A DNA stretch of 64,000 nucleotides from contig JAPXFQ010000398.1 in the NCBI GenBank assembly GCA_028564705.1, positions 1,426,001 to 1,490,000 of the forward strand. Reading direction: 5' to 3'. Positions 1 through 15,100 of this stretch are shown piece after piece. The position numbers were made by a program, and so were the translations under genes. Every line of letters starts with the position of its first letter. Positions within the stretch are counted from its first letter, which is position 1. The notes under the pieces are model-generated. The model saw only the letters and a program-made list of their open reading frames with translations. It was not told the origin of the DNA and did no database searches. The DNA is from Apricaphanius iberus (taxonomy: Eukaryota > Chordata > Actinopteri > Cyprinodontiformes > Aphaniidae).

Positions 1-114
1 ACTGGTGGGAGTGGAGCCTGTCTTTCCGTCAGCAGACTCTGCTGACACCAGAGCAACCTGAAAGGACTCTGCAAGCTCTGGGAGGTTATCATCATATACC
101 AATAGGTTTAGTAC
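1..114 (-). CDS. adgrv1: adgrv1 coding exon 23 (partial at window edge)
   Basis: Second half of a Calx-beta repeat, with the calcium-site loop [13 protein letters not shown], ending GSTPTS at the edge. The acceptor is a pyrimidine-rich tract ending TTCAG, phase 0. It joins exon 22 (ending RSE) to give the usual strand before the DDxxPE loop. The exon runs on past position 1. Confidence 0.93.
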
Positions 115-3100
115 CTGAAGAAAAGATTGGCAAACATTACCTCCAAGAACAATAAAGAAATGTCCATACTGTAGCTTTTACTTCGGCCTCTAGATTTAGA
201 GTTGTGGCATTTATAAACAAACAGTAGTAACAGGGTTTGTGTTGCAGCATTAAAGGGCCTATTTCATCCAAAAACAAGTTTTTTACAGTTTTCAACCATC
301 TGGTAATGTAATTCTCTCAAACTAAACCCCACCAGAGTGGATTTTGGCTTAATTCACGCATGTCTGAGTAATCATCCAGAATTTTGCTCTGAGCAGCTGC
401 CCCTCCCTCTCCTAGAAAACGAACTGAGTGTTCAACTAGTGACATCACTAGTTGAAAACAAGTGAGTGCTAGAGTTGTCTGCACCACCCCTGCAGGCAGA
501 GCGGCTTACCTCTGCTAGAGTTCCAAATACACTCTCCTTCTTTTCACAGCTCGTTACTGCTTCGGTTTTTGTCAGCTTAAAACATTTTGTTTGTTGGATT
601 TTTTTTACTTTCTCTGTGAAAACGCCGTTTTGGCTGCATGGATTACAGGATTATATTATACATTCCTAAAGAACAGCAGCTAGATCAAAGAACAAAGACG
701 CCTGATGGACAGAGAAGTAAATAGTTATATGCTAATGCTAATCTGTGTTAGCCATTTATAAAGCTGCTTATGTAATCTTATAACAGCGTTGTGTGGTTAA
801 TAAATTTATCTGTAGCATCTCGGAATGTTCAGTAAATGGATGCAAACAACACCCACACCTTTTTTATATACTGGGCTGGAAAGATTGCTTGCTGGAATCA
901 GCTAGTTGTTTTCGGCTCTGTCTAAAGCCTGGAGATTTAACAACTGAAATAGGCTTTATTGACTCACACCAAAAAAAAATTAATAAACCATACATCTGAG
1001 CCCTTAAAATAACAGAGTTTTATTGTGGTACATTGTGCTTTTCAAATTCGCTGTCAGAATACTGTTTGAGATGAACCTCAGCACTGTTTCTCTCAAACCG
1101 AGCTGCTGCGGCGGTATTATAGGGAAATGAGCGATTTTACTTCGTGGTCCAACATTAACTACAGGATACAAGTTACATTTTAGGAAAAAAGAATTACTGT
1201 ATAACACCAACGGTAATATTTTAGCATATATAGGTCTATCCCAGAAGTTGAAAGCTGTAAAATAGCATGATATAATCCCTTTAAATGCAACAACCTCCCT
1301 ACACCTGTTATTTCTTTCAAATTTCCTACCAAGCAACCTCTAGGAGGAGCTGTTTATCAAGAAACAAGACAGGCATACTGTAGAACCTCTGTTAAACTGC
1401 ACATCAGGATTTTCGGGGGATTTATCAATTCAGTTTGTACATTTCTTTTAGTTTGCACTTTCTTATGTTTTCTGTATACACAGTGGACATTATCATTCCG
1501 AATGAACTCTATCAAGACCGTGTTTCCCAACCCACTGAAAAACTCTCACATAGACGCACCTCAGAGCGCTGTCCAGGAGCAAAAACCACAGCTCCGGTTG
1601 CATTAGAAAAGTCGTCATCTGCTGGGCGGTCACTTTCCAAGCTGTCCAGCTGGGTAACAGTGTAGTTCACCAAGACGTAATCCAGAGAACCCCGCACACG
1701 CTCAATCACACAAGAGACGGTGGAGCCCTCCTCGGTGGTCTGTTGGGACATGTATTAACCATCATTAACATATGGATGCAGTTTTAGGTTTATATATTTG
1801 CAGCAGTGTTTTAGTATTAAATTAGCAAGCTTTATGCTCCAGGCTAATAGCACAACACTGCACTGTGGTAGCACTTAATAGTGCATATAACTCTTTGTCT
1901 CTCGACAGCCTAAAACAAAGGCGATGCTCTGGTTCTGATGGAATGCCATCCTCAACCCTGCCATCTGTTGTATTGATTGAAACAAAGAGCTGGATCTTTT
2001 GTTCCAGTGAAGGAACTTCAGATCCACTTCTATAGGAATGCCCCCTCTGACAGACCAGTGCTGCCTCACCAGCTGTCGCTCCACCTGAGATGGCACAACA
2101 CAAGAGTGCACACGTCCAATAAAATTAAAAGGGAGAGCATGCTGTCTGCCTGCAGCCCAGCATACAGACTGATGAAATATTCAGAGGCACAGAGACTGAC
2201 AGCCTAATGGGTTTACATTACATGTGTTTGTATTATCCATACGGTATACTTACTGTGCAGACACTAAGAGATGACATAATGGCATTTCTACAACACAGTT
2301 CCTATGGAGCCAGGACCTAGAAATTGAATTTTCCTTTTATACTTTATTAATCAGTAGAACACACTAAAGCAGATTGATTAATTGAATGGTACTAGCATTA
2401 TCTCTCATTGTCTCTCATTTTACAATGGCACATATAGCCAAAAAAAAAAAAAAGAACTAGTGATTATTATAAAAATATCTATTTTCTTTAGCTGATTATA
2501 TAAATGCTCAGAGATAAATAAATGTATATCAGTCATGTTAAGGGATACTGTAACTATCTCACTACTGGAAGATGAAGTGATTAACCGAGAATTCACATCT
2601 ACGAACCCGGTCAGTTTTTGTAAATGAAAAGAGTTATTGTCGCCAACTTTGGATAAAGACAACAAATATCTAACATGATAACTGCAGAAAAATTATATCC
2701 AGATGTTAGCTTCAACAAGGCGTGTAAGGTGAGAAAAATCAATACAGAAAAATATGAAGTATCACTGGAGTTTGGTGAAAGGTTACAATACCTACAAGAG
2801 GCACATACAAGAAGAAGCTCCTCTGGTGAAATTAAATTAAAATTAAACATTTTGTCTACATGAAAACCACTAAGTTTGACAGCTAAGTCTGCACCTCAGC
2901 CTGAGAAAACCATCCACATCGTGGCACATGGTGATGGCAGCATCATGCTGTAGGCTTCCCATCTTAGCACATAAGGAGTGGAAATGTAAATGTTTGTAAG
3001 ATAAGCTGAGGTGAGAGTAGATGGAAGATAGCTGAAACTAGAAAAGTTAATAATGAATGAAAACCTGTTAGATGCTGAAATAAGGTGTAACTTGCACTAT

Positions 3101-6100
3101 TTAACTCACTTAATTTAACTTATCTCATTAAATTAACTTATCATTTATGCTATTTGGACATCAATTTTTCCCAATTTATTATTCCAACTATTTGTAAACA
3201 GTACATTTACTTTCTTTAAACACAACTAAGCATGCCCATTCTGTAAATAATTTCGTTTTTTTAATTATCCTTCTCAGTTGCAAATTCAAATATCAGTATG
3301 CCACTTGCACAGTTCTCTGTTCTGCAATTCTGTCATTAATGTAGATATACTATTCTTAATTCTTAATTCTGATTTTATACTTTTTAAATTTTGTTGTGTG
3401 AATCTAAATGCTTACATTACTTTTTACTTGCTGCTTTTATAGTTGAAGTATTCAATTATATTCTAAATATAAGCCTTTGCCAAAGATGATCATTTCAGCA
3501 GGACAGCAACACTAAAGTAACAACCCAGATATTCAACTGAAAAGTTTAAATCAAGGCGTATCCGTGTGTTAAAATAACCCAGTCAAACCCCAGATCTCAA
3601 TCCAATTAAGATTAAGTGGAAAAACAAAAAAAATGCTATTTTGAGACACCCTAAATCGAGTTTGATTGAGTTTGAGCAGTTCTCTTAAAAAAAAAGGGGT
3701 GTTCAAAAAGATGAGAAAACGTAGCCCATAGGATGAAAAAATTTTTTTTCAAGGGAGACTGAATCTAAATGCATATCGCAATTTTAATTTTTTTAAAATA
3801 TTGCATCGTTCACCATCCATTCTATAATTATGCATAATTATGTGTTGGTTCATAGGACAAATTAAATACAGGTAAACATGAAACACAACAGCACATTTAA
3901 AAAGGTCACGGATGGACTAAAAACGGAACATCTGCACTGTAAATACTCAGCACTTACATCAGGTATGCATGCCCCAGTGAATCCAAAAAGCCCATTTGCG
4001 TTGTCACTCTTCATAATTCTCAAAACAGCAGTGGGTCTGGGAAAGGGGAGGCGCGCGCCACCATGCACGGCCACCAGCTGCAGATAAAACACCTCCTCTC
4101 CCTCCTCTTCCTCATCGTCCCTGGTTTCCACGACAAATGATTTCTGCCTCTCGTCCTGACGGTACCGCAGGTAACCCGAGATGTTTCGCAGGTCTGTTTT
4201 GGCGGGCTGAGTGTGAAGCTCATGGATCTGACTGCGGTTTAGCGTTGTGTGGTACAGGCGGACATCCTGGAGAAGACCGGTGTAGCGCTGTTCACCTTCA
4301 AGGTCGGACCCAATAAACACTGAAGAAGGTCCTGGAGTAGAAATACCCAAGAAGATTGCACATTACTTAATACTATGAATACACTAATACATAAAATATT
4401 GAATAACTTATCAACAAAGAGTTCATAGTCTAATGACAAAGCGATACAAGCAAGAAAAGTTTTGCCACTTAATAAAGACAGAAATAAAGGTCTTAAAACA
4501 GAACAGGGTTTTTGTGCAGGTTGTAGGTTGTTCTATAGTTATACTCTACACTTGTCCGGCTTGCCATTAACTAAAACCAAACAAAGTTTGAATGCTTTGT
4601 TGTACTGGATTAAGACAACAAACAGAATCTTGCTTAACTACACCAGATGCCTGGCTCAAGCTCTTTCTCATTATTTATTTATTTATACACTTGCACCTCT
4701 CACACCTCCCCTGTCCTGTACTTATACATAAAGGACAAACCCGTCCTTCTGCAGAAAAAATAAACCTAAATTCCACACAGTGCAGTGCATCTTTGAGTCA
4801 AATTTCCTGGCACAAACATTAACACAACATGACAGGTTATTCTTTATGTCTCTTTTGCAACTGTATGTAGCAAAGGAGACTTGAGGTGTTCCCCCTCTTA
4901 GAGCATTCCATGAAGCACAAGCCATTGTCTGCATTAATTAAAGAGAATATAAAGAAAAGGAGATGCCGACAGATTCCTTTGAGCTGTAACAAAATCCAAC
5001 AATGTGCAGGCTGTGCAGCCACTCAAGCATTGCAGAGTCCCAGTAGTTCAGAACAATAAGGCAGCAACTGAAAGGTGAATGTGCGTAAAGAAAGGTCCTT
5101 TAACTGCTTATATACAAAATGTAGGCTTTCAGTATTAACTGGGAGACAAAAAAGAGAAGAAAGAAACAACTAATGGATATGGTTCTAGCTAACTGTGAAA
5201 CATTACTGACATTTTGAGATTATTGTAGAAAAACACAAACAGGTAAAAGTCTGAACACAGTCTTAATAAAACTACAGTACTTGCCAATACTTCTTTATTA
5301 GACACCACTTTGTTGAGTTCATTTATGCAAACTAAGACAAATTTGACTTCTTAGAACACAGACTTTTAAACCAGCACAGAAGTTGTTGAACTGGCTGAAC
5401 TCGGTGAGTGTTGGTTGTTTTGCTACCTTACCCTTTCATGCTTTAGCAGTTTTGGTAATTTCCTGCTTGAGTTTTATGAGTGAAAAATGATCCATCTGCC
5501 ACAGGTTCTTAATTCACACAGATCTAAGATATTGGGTTCTGTGACACCTGACCATCCTGAGTATTTCAGGATTAAAATAATCCTAATACAAGACAGTTAA
5601 AATCTTTATCTGAAAAAAGGTGTAAAAAAAAATGTCATCTAGTATGTCCTTTACTAAACTAACTCTGTCACAGGCTCACTGCTGCTGCTCTGTGAACATC
5701 TGTTTTCAGGTCTTCCCATATACGTATATTATCTATTGGATTTAGGTCTTAACATTGCATTTGGCATACTAACAAAAATATATGCGTCGATCTGAACTAT
5801 TCTTTTGTAGACGTAGCTGTTTAAGGAAAAGCTCAAGATGTTTGGAAAAGGTTTAAAAATAAACCTACCATCATTGATGCCTTCCCCTTTGATGCTCCTC
5901 AGGCCACCAGGTATAGAGATCCCATCTAAGAAGAACTCAATGATTCCATCATCGACTGTTATGAGGACATGTAGCCACTTATTTTCATCCACAAACTTCT
6001 CTGCTGTGGCCCTTGCCACTTGGGTATTATTTGAACCTATTACTGTATAGTACAACATCACAGTAACATGTGACTCATTAGTGTGGACCTTTATTCCATA

Positions 6101-9100
6101 GTAAAAGCTTCCATCTGTTTTTCCTTTGGATACTATGAAACCATCTGTGTTTAGTTTGGGTGCCAGCCAAGCTGAAAAGGTGAAGTTGCTGATGGGTTCA
6201 GGTGCATCTTCAGGGGAAATGGTCCCATATGCTCCAGGAAGACCAGAGAAAAACCAAGTTTCTGTGGCAGAGTGGTGTCTCCTAGCATGAGGTCTGAGCT
6301 CAACCTCATCTGGAAAAGAGGCTTGCAGCAACAGATCATCCATGAGAGGAAGACCCTGTTTGAAGTTTGCAGACATAATCTCCCAGGAAACTCGAACGTC
6401 ACCAAAGGCGCCCTGCTGTCGTAGAATGGTGAATGACGTAACATCAGACATATCGTCTTCACTGAGTACGTCCTCAGCAACTTCTTGGTCCAGGTTGTCG
6501 GCAGCAATGGCAAAAACACCAAATGGGTCGTCGTTGAAAGGAATGAGGACTGAGACATTCAAAGGAGTATCAGCAAGTTTTCCACCTTCTCCAGGGTAAC
6601 CACCTAAAACAAATCAGGGACAAGGAGTTAAAAAGGTTACAAACATATTAATGAAAACGGCTGCAATGTTAAAGGTGTAGACTCAAACACAATTGTATGT
6701 TAAACCTAAGCTCATATTCACCTGAAATATTGACCAGTCTGAGGACAAAATACTCATTAAACTCTGGAAGTTTATCAGAGATGGCGTCAAGGACAATAGG
6801 CTTGGTTTCTTCCCCAGTAATGAAGGTGATGGAGCCAAAGGTGTTTTCAAACTCCTGGTTTTCTTCAAGAGGTGTGACTGAGTCATTGGCAAAAAGCTGC
6901 CAGAAGACTGTTACATTACCAAAGTGTCCCCTTGCTCGTAGCACACTGGACAAGAGGACAACAAAGAAAATAAATGAACTTCCTACAAATCTAAATTGAT
7001 ATCTATATCAGTGTTTCAAAAATGGTCAGTCAGTACATTCATTAAGGTTTAAAAATGAAGCCTGAACAAATACGAATTATTAAGAATCTTAAACAAATTT
7101 GTAAACTATTTCCATAAATATCTATTTCTTACTAAAAACTGTTGCTCTTGCCCTCTTCCACAGGTTTTTCTACTGTTTCCAAAGAGAAAACTCCATTGGC
7201 ATCATCATTGGCTTCAATCATCACAGTAGCTGTGTCAGCGCCATAAACTACAGCATCGCCTGTGTGCACATGTATATCATTAGGTTAGATCAGTACCTAA
7301 AGCAATGTAGCGTAAAAGTAGACATGTAGAGAGACTGATAATAAAACACAGGGTCAAAGCCAAGGAAAATAAGATTTAAAAAGCAGTCTGAAAATAAAAT
7401 GTTTTAACAGTAAGCCACTTTTCAACCTTTCTAAAAAAAAAATAAACAAAATATACAAAGTTACTTGCAGGCTATATTTAGCCTAAATTACTTTTTCCCA
7501 TAACTGCTCTCAAAAGCCCACACAGTAAGCTGCCAGACTATGAGCACACCACACCAACCGTGTAACCATGCAAGTCTACTAGCAATTTTAACAGGCAAAA
7601 TAAAGAGTGCAGAGCCTCAATATGCAGCTGGTTGGGGTTAAACACCAGCCCTGCCATAAACCAGAGGTGACCTAATACTAATTACACTGAAAAGTATAAA
7701 AAGGCTTTCAGCGTAATGATATTTTTTAATAAATTGGCAGCTGTTATCTATACAAACATACACAGGAGAGAGTTTATACCAATTTAAAGAGGTATCATTG
7801 GAGTGGTAATCTAGATAAGCAGGATTAATCATCAGAAAAAAACAAAGAGATTTATAAATTTCAAATGATCAAAACTTTACTAACATTCCATAAAGGTTTA
7901 CCTACAGTTCCTTGCAAAAAAAATCGCATTGACATTTTCTTACAACTAACTTCATTGTATATTATTGTATTTTATTGAGATTTATTGAGATTTTTATCTG
8001 ATAGATCAACCTTAAATAGGATATTGTTTCAGTGTCGTAGAACATTATGTGTAAGAAAGCAAAAATGTGCCTTTCAATGATTATGACATATACAAATCTT
8101 TATGTCAGAAAATCACAAAGTGTGTTTTAGTAATCAAGAACTCAGGTGGAAGAATCTGTTGAACTGGCCTTATGGAAAAATTGCAAGAAGAAAGCCATTG
8201 ATGAAAAGTCAAAGGAAGTCAAGTTTCAGCTTTGCTACGAGCTAATTGGACATGTAGAGAGGGGCAAATGATTATTTGGCAGCCAGCCACTTAAGTTCTC
8301 TTCTTTTTAAGTTATGTTCTCCACAAAAAAAAAAAAAAAAATGATTTTGAGAACAGTGAGAACACAGCCAAGAGCCTCACAGGTGGAAGGGACCCGAAAA
8401 GAGCTGGGACCACAGTAACAAAGGTTATTAATTTTAACACTCTACGTCATCATGGATTATAATCCTGCTGCATCAAATGGAGTCCTGCTTAGACCAGCAC
8501 ATGTCCAGGTCTGTTTAAAGTTTGTGAGAGACCATCTGGATGATCCAGAGGAGGACTGGGAGAATATAATGTGTTCCGATGAGACCAAAATAGAACTCTA
8601 GTATAATTTTCACTGGTTGTGTTTATAGGAGGAAGAATACTGAGAAGCATTCCAATAACACCATACCCACTTTGAAGCATGGGGGTGGTAACATCATGTT
8701 TTGTGGTTGCTTTTCTGCCAAAAGGACAGGATGACTGATCCGTGTTACAAAAAAAATAAATGGAGACCTGTGTTGTGTGATTTGGTGAAAACCACCTACA
8801 TCAGGCAGAGAATTGAAGTTGAAACGTGCCTTGATCTTCCAGCATGACACTGGGCATGCAATGAAGGACTGACTACATAAAAAGCATTTCAAGGTTTTGG
8901 TGGTCAACCAAGTCTTCAGACTTCCATCAAAGAAAGGATTCAGAGAGCTGAAAGTCTGTTGTGTCTACCAACAGCCCAAAAACTACACTGCTCTAAAGAA
9001 GATCTGCATGGAAGAATGGGGCCAAAACACCAGCTAGAGTTGTGCAGGCCTGGTGAAGATCAACAGGAAACCTTTGACCTCTGTCATTGCCAACCAAGGT

Positions 9101-12100
9101 TACATTACAAACTATTGAGGGAATTTTTTTTTTGTTGACCAAATCATTTTCTGCACCATCATACAAATCAACTTTTTAAAATCACACAATATGAATTCCT
9201 ACATTTTTTGGTTTTTACATTCTCTCTTTTCCAGTTTAAGTGTAACTATGATGAAAATCACAGAGCTCGGTCATCTTTTTAAGTGCGACAACTTGCGCAA
9301 GTAAGAATCAAACAATAGGCAATAGTGAATGATGCAGTGTCAGCTGTTCATGCCGTTGACATGGGCCTTTATAAGGGGAGAGCATTAAATCTGGCAATGC
9401 TAGTCACCGAGTCGCACAACACATGTGTCATCAAATTGCAAAGCATGGCGAAGAATTCCAACAAATGCAGGAAAAGTAATACTTCTATGCCAATGATTTG
9501 TGAGGTGGGTAGAGTATTCAAAAATTGAACTCAAGGGGAGCGATACTTGGCTTTGAGTACTTGCCAGTACAGAGTACTAATACTCTACTTCTACCAAACA
9601 AAACATTTTATGAATAGGAAGAAGGGTCTTATTTTCTTCTTAGCTTGTTACAACAAATGATGGTGAATAAGATAAAAGAAATTAATAAAAATGACCACAA
9701 AATAAAAATTTCAAGTGAATAATAAACATTTCATCTGACTGAACATGAGCAATTTTGCAGATGATGAAATGTTCACTGTCTAGATGGTTAGAACTAGTAG
9801 ACAAACCCCCAAATCCCTGCAACTGTAATTGCAGTAAAAAGGTGGTTCTAAAAAGTATTGAATTTTCTTTCAACTTCACAATTAACCCCTACAATGTGTT
9901 GGTCTACCATATAAAATCACAACATAAAAAAAAAAAGTATAGTAAAATGTGAACATTTTCAAAGGGTATGACTGTTTTTGCAAGGCACCATACAATGTAG
10001 TTTTTTATTATCTTCATTCCTGCTCAGTTATGTTAAGTTGATCAAACATCTTTCGCTCCTTTTCTTTAATCATAATCAAAAAAATACTGCACTCACCTGT
10101 GGCATTATATAAAACAATATAAAAAGGTTCATCCGTCTCCGGTATGTCATCGTCTTCAATAACCATAGAGATGTTCTTCATCCATTCCCCCACATCAAAC
10201 ACTAATAATGTGCTATTTGTCAGAAGAGTAAAGTCATCTGCTGATGCGCCACCAAAATCCACTCGATACATCACAGTCGCCATAAAGTCAGCTTGGCCTG
10301 CCCTCAGGACGGTGAAATTAGCAACGCGTCCCTCACCAACACGCACATTAACTGGTTCTGAGGTGAGCAGATGAGGTAAAGAAGAGAAAGATACCATACA
10401 GGAAACCTGATGAAATTGTTAGTCACAAGATTCAAATAACATTGAGTATTCTATATGTTTGGTTAGATTTTTACCAGAAAAATAAATGGGGTCATCGTTC
10501 TTATTAACCGACAAACTGGCACTGAGTATATTTCCCAGTCTTGCTCCACCTGTAGCATTTGACAATGTGATGGTGAAGTTCTCCTTGTCTTCTGGAATCT
10601 TATGTCATACAAAAGAATAATACACATTTAAATTCCTAAAACAAAACATTCAACTGAGATGACTGCAAGCTTTTACAGGCAAAGTCAAAAATTGCAATTT
10701 CAATTGTCATAACAACTTACCTCATCAGGTACAGAGGAGAGGGTAAGATTTTTCAAAAACTCTCCCTCTTTGAAGTTAAAGTTTCCTTGGACAGGCATAA
10801 CATCTCCTGCCAGAGTTGGCTCCAACACCCACCAAACTGACACTTCTGAAAATTGACCTCTTCTTCTCACCACAGGGTAAACAGCTGAAAGATTATTAAT
10901 TTTGTTGTTCAATGCTTATATTTTCTTATTCATGCATTTTCTCATTAACATTTGACACAAATTTTGGACTACAAAACGTTTAATTAAACACTCAAATAAA
11001 ATTCAGATTGTTAACACAGACTCAGCACTATTAGGTCAATGTGTCAAAGAAAGTTCACTTGTTATGCAAAAGTATCTCATTAGCTAACTTACCCTGGTGT
11101 ATTGCCTCTCCTTTGCTCTCATCGATGGTCACTGTAAGCCCTGATTGGCTAAACTCAATGACCCCAAAAGGGTCATCGTTCCTCCGCACGGTGATGTTGA
11201 CCTGCCTGTGGTTTCCTAGCCGACTTGGCGGAGTGCTATAGCTACTAAGCACCACAGAGAATGTCTCATCCAGCTGTATAAACATAAGAACAGGGATAAA
11301 ACTGAGAAACACATTTTACAATACTGTAAAGAGGTTTTGTTATTTTGTTATTTGCTATAATAAACCAAATCTAGAGTTGACATAAAATATACCAATCTAT
11401 TATGTTCTTACCTCAGGTATCCCATCAGGTCTTGCAACCAGTGCCACCAAAACCTCTCTCTCCCCTGGTTTAAACTCAAGGATGCCTGTAGCTCCATAGA
11501 ATTCGTCACTGCCTGATGGTGTCACTGTGTATCGTATAAACTGTTTCAGAAGTTGTCCTTGAGCTCTGACCACACGTAGTTCCACAGCTTCACCCTCCTT
11601 TATTTTAAGTAGACGAAGAGACAAAGGGCTATAATTTTAAACACCAACTTTTAACCACCAGAGAAAATCCAAAACTCCATGCCAGCTTGGTACATGATGA
11701 CAAATCACATTTTAACAATGCAGTATTTCAAAGAATTAAGCACAAAAAAACTGTTTTGGACTTTGTTTTATCCACAGAGGCTCTAAATTATCTGAACAGC
11801 CTCAAAAACCTATATACTATGATATTTGGACATACCGTAGACTTAATGACAGATACATTTTCCTTTTATACTTCTCCGTTGTTGCTAAGCAATTCTCCAC
11901 CAGGACAACAGGGGGTGTAGAACTTTTCTGGCATGTCTGCCTGCCATTTCAGTGATGCCTCTGGTCTACGATAGTTTATTTACTTCAGCTTGTGAACGTA
12001 CATCCACCCAAGGAGCCATGGCCCACAAAGAGCGAGTTTTAATTGTGCTGGAAAGCTTTTACTGCAAGTATAGATTATATAGAATACTATAATAATCAAT

Positions 12101-15100
12101 GCATGGAAACAACCACAGCGGTGTGTTTTGTTGCTCCTTACGCCTCCTGGTGTTCAAAATCCCCAAAAGACCATATAAGATCAACTGCTCTTGCAATATA
12201 AAGCATCTAGTTCCCCAAAGCTGCATTGACTACTAATTAGATCGACTATAGAGCATTGTCTGGTGAAATTATCTTGGGCTTATGTTGGCCTGACAAAAAA
12301 ACAACTTGTGTTCTCAGTTGCATGCAACTGATTGTTAAAAATTGGGCTCTACTCAATGCTTTCTTGCATGCCTAATGGATGACGGAGAATGGAGCAGAAT
12401 GTCTCCGCCGATGGAGAGCTATAAACTAGAATGCAGGCTGTTGCAAACCATAAATTATCTGCACTATCACAAGGTCTTGTCATAACTGAGGGTTATTTTG
12501 CCAAATAGTCTCATCGGAAATGGCAAAGCTAACCTAAACTGAATAGTTTCCTGATATGGCTTTAAACAAAATCTGTATACTTTAATATGGTTGAGGGCTG
12601 GGTCTTCCCAGAAGTTTAATGTCAGTCTGCTTATTTTTAAGGCAGGCAGTTCTTTCTCGTTACAATATCAGTGTATGTTGATGTCAAACTGCTCAAACAT
12701 TTTTACCAATTTTAAGCTTCTGATGGTGGCATAATAGGTCAGATTGTTGAACCATTGATATCTTTATTTGTTTCAACAATGGAATGATCCAAAAATAACA
12801 TCCAAACTAGCTTTTAAAGGGTTCATATGTCTAAATGTTATAGAATTGGCTCGAAAGCCAAATTCATGCCAAGGAACAAACCAATTGTAAAAACTCTACC
12901 ATTTCAGATAAAACAATTAAAAAGCCCCAATGTCAAATGTCTGGATCTTACAGCTCACAGCTATAAAAAGTTTCAGGTAAAAGAAGGCTTTTTTTCCAAC
13001 TTGCAAAAGGACATCTACCACTGTGCATATTGATGTATTAATTTGAGCCTGTCTTGAGTAGCAAAAAAAATCACAACTTCATGTTTATGCTCAAGGTTAA
13101 TACTAAAAGCTGAAAATGTATCTGACATTCATATTAAAAATGAGTGGATATAAAATTCTAACCACCACTGCATATTGCTGTGTTCTATGTTGCAGTGTTA
13201 CATGTAAACTTACATTGATAAACCATGGACCTCTGGAGAATTGGGAGAACTCAAACACGCCCCCAGGATCATCGTTCTCCATGATGATGATCTCTCTACT
13301 AGTGAAGCCTGCTTTCAGGATTTGATTCTCAACATTACTCCTAAAACAGAGAGTGAAAAAAAAGAAGAAGCAGAGAATAGTGCCGACACAGTATTAGATC
13401 ATGGGACTCACAGCAGAAGATGTACTCAGTACAAATTTTATCTTTCAGGTGTTTTATGTTTCCAGTCTAAAGCTAAAGTCAGGTCAAATTCATAGCGAGG
13501 CTGCTCATATGTCAGATTGATTTTTTTTTTCTTTTACATTCTTCTATTTTACAGATTTTATCTAATTTGGTATTTTTGGGAAACTCAAACAACAGCTCTA
13601 AAGTTCAGTCTAAACTTCCTAATGCATTTGTTAAATTGTCTGGAGCACATTGATCATTAACTCCATATGGTGAGCCCCTGCTGATTAAACCACTTTTAAT
13701 AAAAATGTCAAGTCAAGTATGTGTGTACGTGTGTGAATCTGTATAACTCAACAGGGGTCTGTGTTTATGTGTGTATGCTGACAAAATTGGAGCCAAGCAA
13801 GCATAATATAATGGGCGTTACAAAGAAATGCTGTACAAAGAACGATCCAAGCACTTCAAACAGTCTCAACCAATGAGCTGCATGCATTAAAACACCATCT
13901 TTAAAAGGCTACATAATCAAGGTTGGTTAAATTAGCACAAAATACATTCTCTCCCGACAACCCCCCCCCCCACCCCACCCCCCACCCCCGATTACGTTTT
14001 TCACACCATAGCAGTATTCCCTAATCTATTCCTATAAACCCCCACACACACACATTCCCTTCCCAGACCAATACCCCAGAAATCCAGAAGTAGGCACTTG
14101 TCTCAAAAGAGAAAGACTTGATTCAAGTAACACAAAAGACCCAGGTTCACTCCACTCACCACTTACCCAAAGTACACTATAAAGTGTGCAGCCTCCACCC
14201 TGCAGGGAAGGAATGGGAGGGAAAGGAGGCCATGGTTCTCATCAGAATACAGATCAACAGATGTAACAACCCCCAATGTCCGCCAAACATGCAATAATAC
14301 AGGCCTTTGAAAACGGCATTTATGTTTCTATATATGTCAAAAATAATATATGTAATGTACATATGTGATGTACAAATTGGTGAATTTTCAGCTTGATGAA
14401 CCAGATCTGTCCTCAAACTGTAAAATTTGATCTTCTGATCTTTTGTCAACAAAAAAAATCTCAATTACTAAGGCTGTAAAACAGCAGGAGGAGACTTTTA
14501 GCAGAAAAATAGGAACATCAAAGCCGCTTGGTTCGTCTTCAGACATGCATAAATTAAATATACTGGCAGCATTCTAAAGCCTCAGAAATAAGCTAAGAAC
14601 CTAAATTCAAGCCGACATTACTGTTTTAAAATTCCTAGCCAAGCTAAGTGTACTACTCATCATTCTAATAATTCTTTACAGCAGTCACACTGTCATACAT
14701 TGGTAGGTCATGGTCTATCCACTTTATATTTGTAAATAAAAAATGATCACTGATAACTGCAAGTCTAAAAATAAATAATTAAAAATGCCAAAATCTGAAT
14801 CCAGAAGTTGAGGCTTTACCAATACCAGATCAGTCACAATATTCTGACTGACGCAGCACTCCTTAGAATGTTAAGTAATAGCAACTTTTACCTACCTGTC
14901 TAGGGTGAGCAGCAAGGTTTCATTAACCTCAGGGATACTGTCAGCCATGATAGTAAGATTAATAAAAGCATCGCTCTGCCTGGAGAGGAAGACGACGGAG
15001 CCGTTAAATGGTGTCAGATCATCTGCAGTTACATCTTTACGATTGGCTCCAATTGGCTGAAGACTCCAGAACACCACAGCCTGACCGTCTGTTCCATCCC

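Noticed and set aside
10144..10374. Plus-strand ORFs opposite the adgrv1 exons (also at 5838, 6342, 6697, 18016, 18427)
   Set aside because: Antisense shadows of real exons whose minus-strand frame carries the Calx-beta motifs.
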